From: Vibrio sp. SS-MA-C1-2 | GTDB lineage: Bacteria; Pseudomonadota; Gammaproteobacteria; Enterobacterales; Vibrionaceae | Length of the DNA stretch: 64,000 bases | Direction: 5' to 3' | Assembly (NCBI RefSeq): GCF_021513135.1 | Contig: NZ_CP090981.1 | Location: forward strand, 1,364,001-1,428,000 | The notes under the pieces: generated by a model | Database searches by the model: none | What the model saw: only the letters and a program-made list of their open reading frames with translations | What the model was told of the DNA's origin: nothing | Position numbers and translations under genes: made by a program | Shown here: one piece after another, positions 19,051 through 28,189 of the stretch | How positions within the stretch are numbered: the first letter of the stretch is position 1 | Layout: each line of letters opens with the position of its first letter

Positions 19051-19077
19051 CTTATGCATGAATTAAATATTCATAAG
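19051..19077. promoter_or_regulatory. Dyad in the divergent CoA-transferase/araC promoter region
   Basis: ATGAAT-TAAAT-ATTCAT is a perfect 6-bp inverted repeat, flanked by CTTATG and CATAAG. It lies between the divergent operon and the AraC-type gene, a normal place for an operator. No regulator can be assigned from sequence. Confidence 0.35.
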
Positions 19078-19136
19078 AGATGGTAAATATTTTAAAAGTT
19101 TGAGTTTTATGATTTTTTTTAATTAAGGAGTTGATA

Positions 19137-20147
19137 ATGAAACTGCTCAATTCTTCTTTTTATATCCATCGGGGTTGGTTAAATATTTTAGAAGTCACGG
19201 CAAAACAGTTTGATTTAGATTTTAATGAGTGTATCAACTCATTAAGTGAGGAGAGTAAGTCAGATATAAGGGTGATACGAGAAATACAGAGTAAAATGGT
19301 GTTGGAGGCGGAGGATATTTCATTCTCATTCTATGCCGCTAAAAGAGTCACGGCACTGAGTTTAGGGAGCTTCAGTTTGACATTGTGGAGTTCTCCAACA
19401 CTACTGGCATTATTAGAAAATGCTCAACGATATTGTGTTGCGATAGCTTCTCCAATACGGTTGCATTTAAATTACACCATAAAAGGCAATGTAGAGTTAT
19501 GGATTAATAATTACGAAAGAAATGAAGAAGATGCAAAAGTGACCCATTATGGTTCTACGTTATATATAGCGACTATCATTCATATTATTCATGAAGTAAC
19601 GGAATATAAAATGGGTAATCTGGCGGTTAAGATGAATCATTGGCCTTACAATGATGGTTATCAAAATAAAGCTGAAAACCTGATGCAGTGTGAAATCACT
19701 TTAGATTCAATGATTTGTAAGGTTTGCATAGATAAGAAATATCTGCATCATCCCCTCAAAAACCACGATCCAGATATCTACCATTACGCACTAGAATTAT
19801 TGCGTCATCAAGCAGCTGAGATTGAAGAGAACGATACGATATTACAAATTTATAAGCAACTTGATGATAGAAGTCTAACCGAGTATTTTACGATAGAAGA
19901 CATTTCCAAGTCTTTATCCATGAGTGTTCGAACGTTAAATCGGCGACTAATGGCTTTAAATACCTCATATCGAGATATTTTAGAAAAGTATAAATTAGAA
20001 AAAGCGATTTATTACCTGAATTTTAGGAATAAGAGTATCAGTGAGATAAGTTATTTATTAGGCTTCTCTGATGTTAGTGCATTCTCTCGAGCTTTTAAAA
20101 AGTGGACAGGGAGTACCCCTAGGCGTCTTATGGATAAAGAGATTTAA
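19137..20147 (+). CDS. AraC-family transcriptional regulator
   Basis: DNA-binding regulator of 336 residues. Residues 15-200 look like the arabinose-binding-type sensor domain used by OruR/MmsR-like regulators (the LGSFSLTLWSSPTLLALLENA segment is typical). Residues 240-335 are the double helix-turn-helix domain with DISKSLSMSVRTLNRRL and ISYLLGFSDVSAFSRAFKKWTG. The ATG at 19137 was preferred over an in-frame TTG at 19131 because AAGGAG lies exactly 6 nt upstream. Its place between the CoA-transferase/fadBA operon and the enoate reductase makes it the likely local regulator, with the pathway's acid as probable effector (inference). Confidence 0.9.
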   Translation: MKLLNSSFYIHRGWLNILEVTAKQFDLDFNECINSLSEESKSDIRVIREIQSKMVLEAEDISFSFYAAKRVTALSLGSFSLTLWSSPTLLALLENAQRYCVAIASPIRLHLNYTIKGNVELWINNYERNEEDAKVTHYGSTLYIATIIHIIHEVTEYKMGNLAVKMNHWPYNDGYQNKAENLMQCEITLDSMICKVCIDKKYLHHPLKNHDPDIYHYALELLRHQAAEIEENDTILQIYKQLDDRSLTEYFTIEDISKSLSMSVRTLNRRLMALNTSYRDILEKYKLEKAIYYLNFRNKSISEISYLLGFSDVSAFSRAFKKWTGSTPRRLMDKEI

Positions 20148-20289
20148 AATGTGACTTAAATCTCATCTTAATATCATGGCTGATATAGCCTAAATAATGG
20201 CGGTGATTGTACAAAATAGTGATTAGTTAGCTGTTTTAATAGTGCCAGATTCCAATGAGGGAAACCTTAATAAAAATGGAGAAAGTACT

Positions 20290-22317
20290 ATGTTAGATAA
20301 GTCACACGGTGTTCTTTTTGAGTCGATGCATATTGGCAAGCTCAAATTGAAAAACCGGTATTCAATGGCGCCAATGGGGACGTTAGGCTGTGTCGATGCC
20401 CTTGGTGCTTATAATCAACGAGGAATAGAATATTATGTCGAGCGAGCCAAAGGTGGTGTTGGCTTAATTATTACGGGCGTCAATATGGTAGAAAATGACG
20501 TGGAAGCCTTTCCACTCCCTTCATTACCTAGTCCAACCTTGAACCCTTTTTCTTATATCTGTAGCGCTCGAGAGATGACGGAACGTGTGCATGCGCATGA
20601 CTGTAAGATTTTTGCTCAGTTAACCGCAGGTTGGGGGCGCTCCTGCTTACCTGGTTTTATTAAACCTGAATCAGCCATTGCACCATCAAAAGCCGTTAAT
20701 CGTTTTGATCCAGCTATTGAGCACCGAGAGTTAACAACAGAAGAGGTTCAACACTATATTACAAAATTTGTTGAGTCTGCAGCGATTGCACAAAAAGCGG
20801 GCTTTGATGGTGTTGAAATTCATGCCATTCATGAAGGGTATCTTCTTGACCAATTTGCTCTTGAGTTCTTTAATCAACGAACAGATCAATATGGTGGCAG
20901 TTTCGAAAATCGTTACCGTTTTGCTGCAGAAATTGTTCAAGGCATAAAAGCAGTGTGTGGCGAAAACTTTCCAGTTAGCGTTCGTTATTCAGCAAAAAGC
21001 CATATGAAGGCTGTGGGTGAAGGTATTTTACCTGGTGAAACCGCAAAAGATGTGGGTCGTAATATTGAAGAGGGGATCAAAGCGGCTAAATATTTACAAG
21101 ACGTCGGCTTTGACGCCTTAAATGTGGATGCTGGCACCTATGACTCTTGGTACTGGAATCACCCGCCTAATTATTTTTCTCCTGGAATGTATCAACCGCA
21201 TTGTAAATCGGTGTCAGAGGTTGTAGATATTCCGGTTATTATGGCGGGAAGAATGGAAAATCCGGATTTGGCTGCCAAAGCTGTTAACGATGGAGTAACC
21301 GATGGTATTTCAATGGGACGACCATTGCTGGCAGATCCTGATGTCGTTAATAAAATAAGAGCGGGTCGGTTTGATGAAGTTCGTCCTTGCCTTTCTTGTC
21401 ATCTTGGTTGCTTGGGGCGAATGGTTGAAGTTGGAAATATTTCTTGTGCTGTTAACCCTGTCTGTGGCCGTGAAGAAGAGTATCGTTTAAAGCCAGTTCA
21501 TAAGATCAAAAAAGTCGTTGTAATCGGTGGCGGTGTCGCTGGAATGGAAGCGGCAAGAATTAGTGCAGAGCGTGGTCATCAGGTGATTTTAATGGAGAAA
21601 TCATGTGAGTTAGGCGGCAATGTGATTCCTGGTAGTCAAGCACCATTTAAACATGATGATGCAACACTAATTAATTGGTTTAGTGGAGAGTTAAAGCGAA
21701 AATCTGTTGATCTACGCTTAAATACTGAAGCGACTGTAGAAAAAATTAACGCCGAAAATCCTGATAGCGTCATTATGGCGACAGGCTCTCGTCCTTCTTT
21801 CCCTAATATTCAAGGGATGACATTGCCTAATGTCATGATTGCTGAAGATGCTTTAATGAACATCGATGTGGTTAGCGGTAAAAATATCACAGTCGTTGGT
21901 GCGGGTTTAGTCGGGTCTGAAGTCGCTTTATGGCTTGCTCAAAAAGGAAAAAATGTCACTTTAGTTGAAGCCGATGACGATATTATTGGTGGACCTCATG
22001 GTACTTGTTTTGCTAATTATCAAATGCTAAAAGAGTTATTAGTTGATGAACAAGTTGACGTAAAAACCTCAACATGGCTAGAGAGCATTACTACAAGTGG
22101 TGTTAATGTGTACCCAACTGGTGAGCCTACTCATCTCTCTTTAATTGAAAGTGAACATGTGATTATAGCCATGGGGTATCAATCAGATAGAGATTTTTAT
22201 GATAACTTCTCCAATCAATTAGAGGCTAATGAAATTTATAATATTGGTGATAGCCAGTCAGCAAGAACCATTATGACGGCCATTTGGGATGGTTATGAGG
22301 TTGCTCGTAGCTTATAA
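20290..22317 (+). CDS. 2-enoate reductase (OYE-like, FMN/4Fe-4S/FAD)
   Basis: NADH-dependent reductase expected to saturate the C2=C3 bond of 2-enoic acids. Residues 1-355 form an old-yellow-enzyme barrel with the active-site tyrosine Y184 in HEGYLLDQF. The 4Fe-4S motif C-x2-C-x3-C-x11-C is in RPCLSCHLGC and following (about 366-381). The FAD and NAD(P) Rossmann motifs are VVVIGGGVAGMEAA (about 408) and ITVVGAGLVGSEVA (about 535). The sequence MAPMG...YNQRG and YVERAKGGVGLIITGV resemble clostridial enoate/cinnamate reductases (EnrA, FldZ) more than E. coli FadH. The ATG has GGAGA 7 nt upstream; a GTG at 20242 would add 16 unsupported residues. It follows the AraC gene by 142 bp. Confidence 0.85.
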   Translation: MLDKSHGVLFESMHIGKLKLKNRYSMAPMGTLGCVDALGAYNQRGIEYYVERAKGGVGLIITGVNMVENDVEAFPLPSLPSPTLNPFSYICSAREMTERVHAHDCKIFAQLTAGWGRSCLPGFIKPESAIAPSKAVNRFDPAIEHRELTTEEVQHYITKFVESAAIAQKAGFDGVEIHAIHEGYLLDQFALEFFNQRTDQYGGSFENRYRFAAEIVQGIKAVCGENFPVSVRYSAKSHMKAVGEGILPGETAKDVGRNIEEGIKAAKYLQDVGFDALNVDAGTYDSWYWNHPPNYFSPGMYQPHCKSVSEVVDIPVIMAGRMENPDLAAKAVNDGVTDGISMGRPLLADPDVVNKIRAGRFDEVRPCLSCHLGCLGRMVEVGNISCAVNPVCGREEEYRLKPVHKIKKVVVIGGGVAGMEAARISAERGHQVILMEKSCELGGNVIPGSQAPFKHDDATLINWFSGELKRKSVDLRLNTEATVEKINAENPDSVIMATGSRPSFPNIQGMTLPNVMIAEDALMNIDVVSGKNITVVGAGLVGSEVALWLAQKGKNVTLVEADDDIIGGPHGTCFANYQMLKELLVDEQVDVKTSTWLESITTSGVNVYPTGEPTHLSLIESEHVIIAMGYQSDRDFYDNFSNQLEANEIYNIGDSQSARTIMTAIWDGYEVARSL

Positions 22318-22359
22318 ATATCCTTAAATCATTAATATTCTCTTCAAGTACAAAAGATA

Positions 22360-22445
22360 TATACCCTTCATACTTGAAGTTGCTAGGTTGTTGGTTACGC
22401 TCATTTACTTGCTGCCTACTGGCAACGCCAATTACTTTGGATATA
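22360..22445 (-). repeat. ERIC-like repeat, 42-bp internal deletion
   Basis: An 86-bp copy in the reverse orientation. It matches the full element except that 42 bp between two CTCATT(C) direct repeats are missing, removing the central hairpin. Confidence 0.85.
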
Positions 22446-22488
22446 AAGCCCTAAATAGTGAATACTTATCTGGGGCTTTTATTTTTTA
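22445..22488 (+). terminator. Intrinsic terminator after the enoate reductase gene
   Basis: AAAGCCC pairs with GGGGCTTT and is followed by TTATTTTTT. It directly joins the end of a shortened ERIC-like repeat. Confidence 0.68.
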
Positions 22489-22529
22489 ATTCGCTTTTTT
22501 AGATTATATACAATGCCGGTTCATGATCA

Positions 22530-23744
22530 CTATTGACGATAATTATGCAAGAAACGCTCTAAACGTCCAATGGCTGTCTCTAATAGATCAACTGATGGTA
22601 GAGTGACAATGCGGAAATGGTCTGGGGTTTTCCAGTTAAAGCCAGTACCTTGTACTAATAAAACCTTCTCTTGCATTAAGAAGTCGTAAACCATTTTTTG
22701 ATCATCTTGAATGTTATAGATTTTTTGATCTAACTTCGGGAACAGGTAAAGTGCACCTTTAGGTTTCACACAAGAGACACCGGGGATCTGATTGATCAAC
22801 TCCCACGCTTTATTTCTCTGCTCTAATAGACGACCACCGGGTAATACCAGATCATTAATTGTTTGATAACCACCTAAGGCTGTTTGGATAGCGTGTTGCA
22901 TCGGCACATTGGCACAAAGTCGCATCGATGCCAGCATATCTAAACCATCAATGTATGATTTTGCTCGCTGTTTAGGACCTGAGATAAACATCCAGCCTGC
23001 TCGAAAACCACAAACACGGTACGATTTTGATAAGCCATTAAAGGTCATTACCAATACATCATCAGCAAGCGTACAAACTGAGGTATGTTGAGCACCGTCA
23101 TAAAGAATTTTATCGTAAATCTCATCAGCGAAGATAATTAAGTTATGTTGGCGAGCAACTTCAATAATCTCTAGTAGCAAATCTCGACTATAAACGGCAC
23201 CTGTTGGATTATTTGGGTTGATTAAAACAATCCCTTTGGTATTAGGGGTGATTTTACTTTTGATATCATCAATATCTGGCATCCATCCCGATTGCTCATC
23301 ACAAACATAGTGCACCGCATTGCCACCAGAGAGTGAAACTGCCGCTGTCCAAAGTGGATAATCCGGGGAGGGAATTAACATCTCATCATTACTATTGAGT
23401 AGTGCCTGCATTGCCATGACAATTAACTCAGAAACACCATTACCAATATAGATATCATCCACACTTAAAGAGAAAACGCCCTTTTTTTGATAATGCTGCA
23501 TAACGGCTTTACGAGCGGAGTAAATCCCTTTTGAATCACAATAACCTTGAGATTCAGGCATATTACGGATCACATCAACTAAAATTTCATCAGGGGCTTC
23601 AAAACCAAAGGCGGCAGGGTTACCAATGTTGAGCTTTAGAATTTTATGACCTTCATCTTCAAGGCGTTTTGCCTCTTTTAATACTGGGCCTCTAATGTCA
23701 TAGCAGACACTGCTGAGCTTTGATGACATCCCTACATTTTGCAT
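22530..23744 (-). CDS. alaA: AlaA, glutamate-pyruvate aminotransferase
   Basis: PLP-dependent class I aminotransferase that makes alanine from pyruvate and glutamate. Length 404 (E. coli AlaA 405), with near-identical stretches such as SSVCYDIRGPVLKEAKRLE, NPNNPTGAVYS and DEIYDKILYD. The PLP lysine is in FNGLSKSYRVCGFRAGW. AGGAT precedes the ATG. Flanked by ERIC-like repeats on both sides and divergent from menF, the same neighbour as in V. cholerae. Confidence 0.95.
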   Translation of the reverse strand: MQNVGMSSKLSSVCYDIRGPVLKEAKRLEDEGHKILKLNIGNPAAFGFEAPDEILVDVIRNMPESQGYCDSKGIYSARKAVMQHYQKKGVFSLSVDDIYIGNGVSELIVMAMQALLNSNDEMLIPSPDYPLWTAAVSLSGGNAVHYVCDEQSGWMPDIDDIKSKITPNTKGIVLINPNNPTGAVYSRDLLLEIIEVARQHNLIIFADEIYDKILYDGAQHTSVCTLADDVLVMTFNGLSKSYRVCGFRAGWMFISGPKQRAKSYIDGLDMLASMRLCANVPMQHAIQTALGGYQTINDLVLPGGRLLEQRNKAWELINQIPGVSCVKPKGALYLFPKLDQKIYNIQDDQKMVYDFLMQEKVLLVQGTGFNWKTPDHFRIVTLPSVDLLETAIGRLERFLHNYRQ

Positions 23745-24147
23745 AACGGTTATCCTACCTTATATGAATTTCAACACTATACCCTTCTTACTTGAAGTTG
23801 CTAGGTTGTTGGCTATATTCATTCGCCCCAATCATAGAGTACACCTATACTCATGGAGCCTCATTCACTTGCCGCCGACTAGCAACGCCAATTACTTTGG
23901 GTATAAACTTACACTATATTAACGAATAGATAAAAGCTTGGGCAATTGTCAGTCTATAATTTATATAGCAATCTTAAAATAGTTAATTTTAAGGGTTAAT
24001 TGACCATATCATTTTTATAAATGAAACAACATCATGTAGAATGCCTTTTTTGTTTCTAATCTTAAATAGAACATCTAATTTAATTTCTATTTCCTTGCTG
24101 AGATATTGAAAGTATTAGAAAAATGGCGCAAGTTGAGAGAGGTGATT
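23745..24147. other. alaA-menF divergent region
   Basis: 403 bp containing a full ERIC-like repeat (23778-23905). The remainder is AT-rich and must hold the menF promoter. I see no further gene or convincing operator. Confidence 0.6.
23778..23905 (-). repeat. ERIC-like palindromic repeat, full length
   Basis: A 128-bp full copy starting TATACCCTTCTTACTTGAAG and ending CCAATTACTTTGGGTATA. A good reference copy for defining the element in this genome. Confidence 0.9.
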
Positions 24148-25440
24148 TTGATAGCGTTATCAAATGCAATTAATGCCATTATTGAAGAATTAAAGCTAGC
24201 TGAAGAGCTACCAAGTCGAATTACAGCATCACTTAAAAAGTCTGGTGATGTCGATCCTATCGATTGGTTAGCCGATCAAACCTTATTTCCTAAGTTTTAT
24301 TGGCAATCTAGAGATGGTGAAGAAGAGACGATTGCTCTTGGGCAGGTTGAAATATTTAATGATATTCGATATGCCGAATTTGTTGTTGATGAAGGTCAGT
24401 TTGTTTGGGGGGGATGCTCTTTTGATTGTCAGATGGCGAGTAATCAACACCCTTTAAAATCATTTTTCTGCCTTCCTCGTATTGAATTAAAGCGTCAAAA
24501 TGATGAGTGGACACTCTCTGTTAACCTTCAACATGATTTACAACGTGTTTTACTAGAGCTCGAACAGTTAAAAACAACATTTGTTCCTCTTGCTGAACTT
24601 GAGTGTGACATTATTAACCAACGTTATAGTCCAGACTTCCTTGGTTGGAAAAAGATGGTGGATAAAGCACTTTCTGAGATCGATAAAGGAGAATTTGTTA
24701 AAGTTGTTTTGGCAAGAAAAACCACACTGACTCTTGAAAAAGCAATTTCTGCAACACAACTTTTAAAAGCGAGCCGAGAAGCGAATCAAAACAGCTTTCA
24801 TTTTTTAGTCTCATTTGATCAACATCACGGTTTTATAGGTTCTACTCCTGAGCGCTTATTCCGCAGAGACCAGCGAAAAATTAAAACGGAAGCATTGGCT
24901 GGAACAACAGGCCGTGGTGATACGATTGAGGAAGATAACAAACTTGCGGATTGGTTACTTCATGATCAAAAAAACTGTTATGAGAATCGCCTCGTTGTTG
25001 AGGATATCTTAAATCGTCTAAGTAATGATTGTGTCAGTGTAACGCCATCAGATGAAACGGAGCTTTATCAACTACGAAAAGTTCAACACCTTAAACGTCC
25101 CATTAATGCTGAACTTAATCTGGCGGCAAAAGACAGTGATGTTTTACAAAAACTACAACCCACAGCAGCGATTGCTGGGTTACCAAGAAGTGCAGCCCTG
25201 AATTTCATTACTAAAAATGAGCCCTTTTCCCGAGGTTGGTACAGTGGGGCAATTGGGATGATCGGTAAAGAAAATAGTGAATTTTGTGTTGCTATTCGAA
25301 GTGCAGTTATCGAAAGTGATGAGCTTCACCTTTTTGCTGGCGCTGGCATTGTTCCTGGTTCAGAAGCTGAGTCCGAGTGGCAAGAGCTGAATAAAAAAAC
25401 AGCCACCCTCTATAGCTTGTTAAAAAATAATTTAATGTAA
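24148..25440 (+). CDS. menF: MenF, menaquinone-specific isochorismate synthase
   Basis: Converts chorismate to isochorismate, the first committed step to menaquinone. The chorismate-binding domain covers about residues 170-425, with FVKVVLARKTTL, STPERLFRR, KTEALAGTTGRG, VQHLKRPI and the C-terminal GAGIVPGSEAESEWQELNKK. The TTG start at 24148 gives 430 residues (E. coli 431) and has GAGAGG just upstream; a TTG at 24106 would add 14 residues. It lies 13 bp before menD, so the men genes begin one operon here. Confidence 0.93.
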   Translation: MIALSNAINAIIEELKLAEELPSRITASLKKSGDVDPIDWLADQTLFPKFYWQSRDGEEETIALGQVEIFNDIRYAEFVVDEGQFVWGGCSFDCQMASNQHPLKSFFCLPRIELKRQNDEWTLSVNLQHDLQRVLLELEQLKTTFVPLAELECDIINQRYSPDFLGWKKMVDKALSEIDKGEFVKVVLARKTTLTLEKAISATQLLKASREANQNSFHFLVSFDQHHGFIGSTPERLFRRDQRKIKTEALAGTTGRGDTIEEDNKLADWLLHDQKNCYENRLVVEDILNRLSNDCVSVTPSDETELYQLRKVQHLKRPINAELNLAAKDSDVLQKLQPTAAIAGLPRSAALNFITKNEPFSRGWYSGAIGMIGKENSEFCVAIRSAVIESDELHLFAGAGIVPGSEAESEWQELNKKTATLYSLLKNNLM

Positions 25441-25453
25441 TTGAGAGTAGAAA

Positions 25454-27187
25454 ATGAGTCGTGCAAGTTTAAATCGATTATGGGCGAAATTAACTTTAGA
25501 GGTGCTCGTTCGTCAAGGTGTTAGTGATATCTGTATTGCACCGGGTTCTCGTTCAACACCGTTAACTTTAGAAGCTCAACAGCAACAAAAGTTAACGATC
25601 CATACTCATTTTGATGAACGCGGCTTAGGCTTTTTTGCATTAGGTTTAGCGAAGCGCACTCAGCGTCCTGTTGCCATTGTTGTCACATCGGGAACGGCGG
25701 TGGCAAATCTTCTCCCTGCGATAGTTGAGTCTGGTTTAACAAGAGAGAAACTGATTGCATTAACGGCGGATAGACCCGTTGAGTTAGTTGGCTGTGGTGC
25801 AAATCAAGCAATTCAACAGCAGGGTATTTTTAGTTCCCATGTTACTTCTGATATTTACCTTCCTACGCCAAGTTTAGATATTTCTCCACGCTGGTTATTA
25901 ACAACTTTAGAACAAGCTTTGTCTGAGCAGCAACAGCAGGGAGGCTCCATTCATATTAACTGTGCCTTTCCTGAGCCACTATATGGTGAAGAAGACGCAT
26001 TTACTGATTACCTAAAACCGATCCAACATTGGTTAAAAGGGAACGCTAGCTATTGTCATAAAGTGAAACATGCTGTTTGTGATGCACAACCAGAATCTAA
26101 CTTTTGGCATAAACGTGGAGTGATTATTGTTGGTCAAATCGATGCAGAGGATCAACAGCCGATAATGACGTTAGCGAAGCAGTTGGGTTGGCCTTTATTG
26201 GTCGATCCCCAAAGTGGGATCTCTTCCCTTTGGCACTACTCTGATCTTTGGCTACAAAATAACGAGGCTTATGAACAATTAAACAAAGCGGAAGTGGTGC
26301 TGCAATTGGGTTGCCGTTTAGTCTCAAAAAGAGCGTTACAGTTTATTGAACATCGTCAAGCCGAGATCGATAGTAGTGCAGATAATCAGCACCAAAACTA
26401 TTGGTTGATCTCAACACAATCTGGACGCTTAGATCCTCATCATTTAGCGTTAACTCAAGTTGAAAGCTCACCTATTACGTGGATTGAACAGCTTGATTTT
26501 CAACAATCAGCGTTGAAAATGAAAAATTCTGGTTGGGCCGATACGCTATTACCGTTTATTGAGCAAGTTGAGCAGATAAATCAGCAACAATTACTCAGTT
26601 TTGATAAGTTAACTGAGCTGGTGGTTGCTAAAGTGACACCTAAATTATTGGGTGAAAACTGCACACTGTTTATTGGTAATAGCTTAATTGTGCGTTTATT
26701 GGATATGGTCGCTTCCATTGATCTTCCTAAGGTCTACAGCAACCGAGGTGCCTCAGGGATTGATGGTTTAATTGCGACCAGTGCTGGTGTTTCAGCAGGA
26801 GATGATGACCCGATTTGTATTATGATTGGAGACACATCGCTACTGTACGATTTAAATTCTCTTGCTTTACTTAGACAGCAGCATAAACCCATTGTCGTGA
26901 TTGTCACCAATAATGATGGTGGGGCTATTTTTGATCTATTGCCCGTGCCACATGAGCAAAAGCAGTCACTTTATCAAATGCCTCATGGGCTGCAGTTTAA
27001 AGATGCCGCTTCGATGTTTGGTCTTGATTATTTACAGCCACAAAATAGCTCGCAGTATCAAAGTATGTTGCAGTCATCATTGTTAGAAAATAAAACGACA
27101 TTGATTGAGGTTGTGACGCCTGCGGGGGAAGCAAATCAAGAGTTGGCTAAACTGGTTACAGAGATCAAACTGCTGCCAATCTCTTAA
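25454..27187 (+). CDS. menD: MenD, SEPHCHC synthase
   Basis: ThDP-dependent enzyme joining 2-oxoglutarate (as succinic semialdehyde) to isochorismate. The catalytic glutamate region is DERGLGFFALGLAK near residue 58. The ThDP/Mg motif runs from IMIGDTSLLYDLNSL to VVIVTNNDGGAIFDLLP at about residues 457-492. The N-terminus ISDICIAPGSRSTPLT-like segment is the family start. It has 577 residues (E. coli 556). Good Shine-Dalgarno-like GAGAGT upstream. A 171-bp gap with hairpins separates it from menH. Confidence 0.96.
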   Translation: MSRASLNRLWAKLTLEVLVRQGVSDICIAPGSRSTPLTLEAQQQQKLTIHTHFDERGLGFFALGLAKRTQRPVAIVVTSGTAVANLLPAIVESGLTREKLIALTADRPVELVGCGANQAIQQQGIFSSHVTSDIYLPTPSLDISPRWLLTTLEQALSEQQQQGGSIHINCAFPEPLYGEEDAFTDYLKPIQHWLKGNASYCHKVKHAVCDAQPESNFWHKRGVIIVGQIDAEDQQPIMTLAKQLGWPLLVDPQSGISSLWHYSDLWLQNNEAYEQLNKAEVVLQLGCRLVSKRALQFIEHRQAEIDSSADNQHQNYWLISTQSGRLDPHHLALTQVESSPITWIEQLDFQQSALKMKNSGWADTLLPFIEQVEQINQQQLLSFDKLTELVVAKVTPKLLGENCTLFIGNSLIVRLLDMVASIDLPKVYSNRGASGIDGLIATSAGVSAGDDDPICIMIGDTSLLYDLNSLALLRQQHKPIVVIVTNNDGGAIFDLLPVPHEQKQSLYQMPHGLQFKDAASMFGLDYLQPQNSSQYQSMLQSSLLENKTTLIEVVTPAGEANQELAKLVTEIKLLPIS

Positions 27188-27241
27188 TCGTGTTTTTTAA
27201 TCCAATATACCTTACGGTTGGATGTAAATTGATCACTTGAT

Positions 27242-27276
27242 CGACATCTTTTGGTGTCGGTTCATTTGAACGACAC
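27242..27276 (+). promoter_or_regulatory. Overlapping hairpins in the menD-menH gap
   Basis: CGACA (27242-27246) can pair with TGTCG (27255-27259). The same GTGTCG can instead pair with CGACAC (27271-27276), with TTC/GAA continuing the stem inside. The two structures exclude each other. The second is followed by a pyrimidine-rich but not T-only stretch, so it is not a standard terminator. Function unknown. Confidence 0.35.
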
Positions 27277-27358
27277 TTCTCGCTTCTTTAATTCAACAGA
27301 GAGTACTCCATTTTATATTGAGTATTTTCTCTGATTTAGAATTTACTCTGGAGTTATT

Positions 27359-28153
27359 ATGAGCAATCAATCTCAAATAGGCATGTCACTATTCAGTGTA
27401 GAGTTTGGTATTTTTAATTCAGAACGCCCAACATTGCTGTTTATTCATGGTTTACTTGGCGATCATCAAGATTGGAAAGCAGTGATTGATTTACTCAGTG
27501 ATCGTTATCATTGTATCGCTATCGATCTTCCTGGACATGGTGTGAGCCGTGATATTGAAGTAGATAGTTTTGAACAAACCGTTGATTTAATCAATTGTAC
27601 CATTGATAGTTATTCATTAACGAATGTGGTGGTGATTGGTTACTCATTAGGTGCGCGTATCGCGATGTTTGGGGCGGCTTTTCACCTTTTTTCATTTCCT
27701 ATTTCACAGTTAATTATTGAAGGTGGAAACTTTGGTTTAGCGACTAAAGCCGAGAGAGATTTACGTTGGAGTAATGATAATGGTTGGGCATTACGCTTCA
27801 AAAATGAAGCGATCAACAAAGTGTTAATAGATTGGTATCATCAACCAGTATTTAATTCTTTAGATTTACAACAAAAACAGCAACAAGTAGCGAAACGTAC
27901 TCATAATAGTGGCGAAAAGATCGCAAAAATGTTGTGTTCTACTTCATTAGCTCGACAACCCGAGCTATTATTACCTCTCAAACAATTAAGATACCTTGTC
28001 GATTATATAGTTGGCAATCGGGACACAAAATTTCTAGCATTAGCAGAGCAGTCTCATCTCTCTGTTCGTGTCATTGAAGAGGCTGGACATAATACCCATA
28101 GTGAACAACCATCGCTATTTTCTAGCGTTATTCTTCAACTTATTCATCGATAA
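27359..28153 (+). CDS. menH: MenH, SHCHC synthase
   Basis: Alpha/beta-hydrolase-fold lyase that removes pyruvate from SEPHCHC. The nucleophile serine is in VVIGYSLGARIAM (about residue 97). The acid is probably the aspartate in VGNRDTKF, and the histidine is in EEAGHNTHSEQP. The oxyanion loop FIHGLLGDHQDW is near residue 30. It has 264 residues (E. coli 252). TGGAG precedes the ATG. The next gene is menC, not menB, after a 36-bp gap. Confidence 0.92.
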   Translation: MSNQSQIGMSLFSVEFGIFNSERPTLLFIHGLLGDHQDWKAVIDLLSDRYHCIAIDLPGHGVSRDIEVDSFEQTVDLINCTIDSYSLTNVVVIGYSLGARIAMFGAAFHLFSFPISQLIIEGGNFGLATKAERDLRWSNDNGWALRFKNEAINKVLIDWYHQPVFNSLDLQQKQQQVAKRTHNSGEKIAKMLCSTSLARQPELLLPLKQLRYLVDYIVGNRDTKFLALAEQSHLSVRVIEEAGHNTHSEQPSLFSSVILQLIHR

Positions 28154-28189
28154 AATTACGGTTTTCGTAATTGATTAGGAAGACAATTC

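Noticed and set aside
12877-22317. Carnitine (cai) operon
   Set aside because: No CaiA, CaiD, CaiC or CaiT; the CoA-transferase looks closer to FldA/HadA and the flavoprotein is an enoate reductase.
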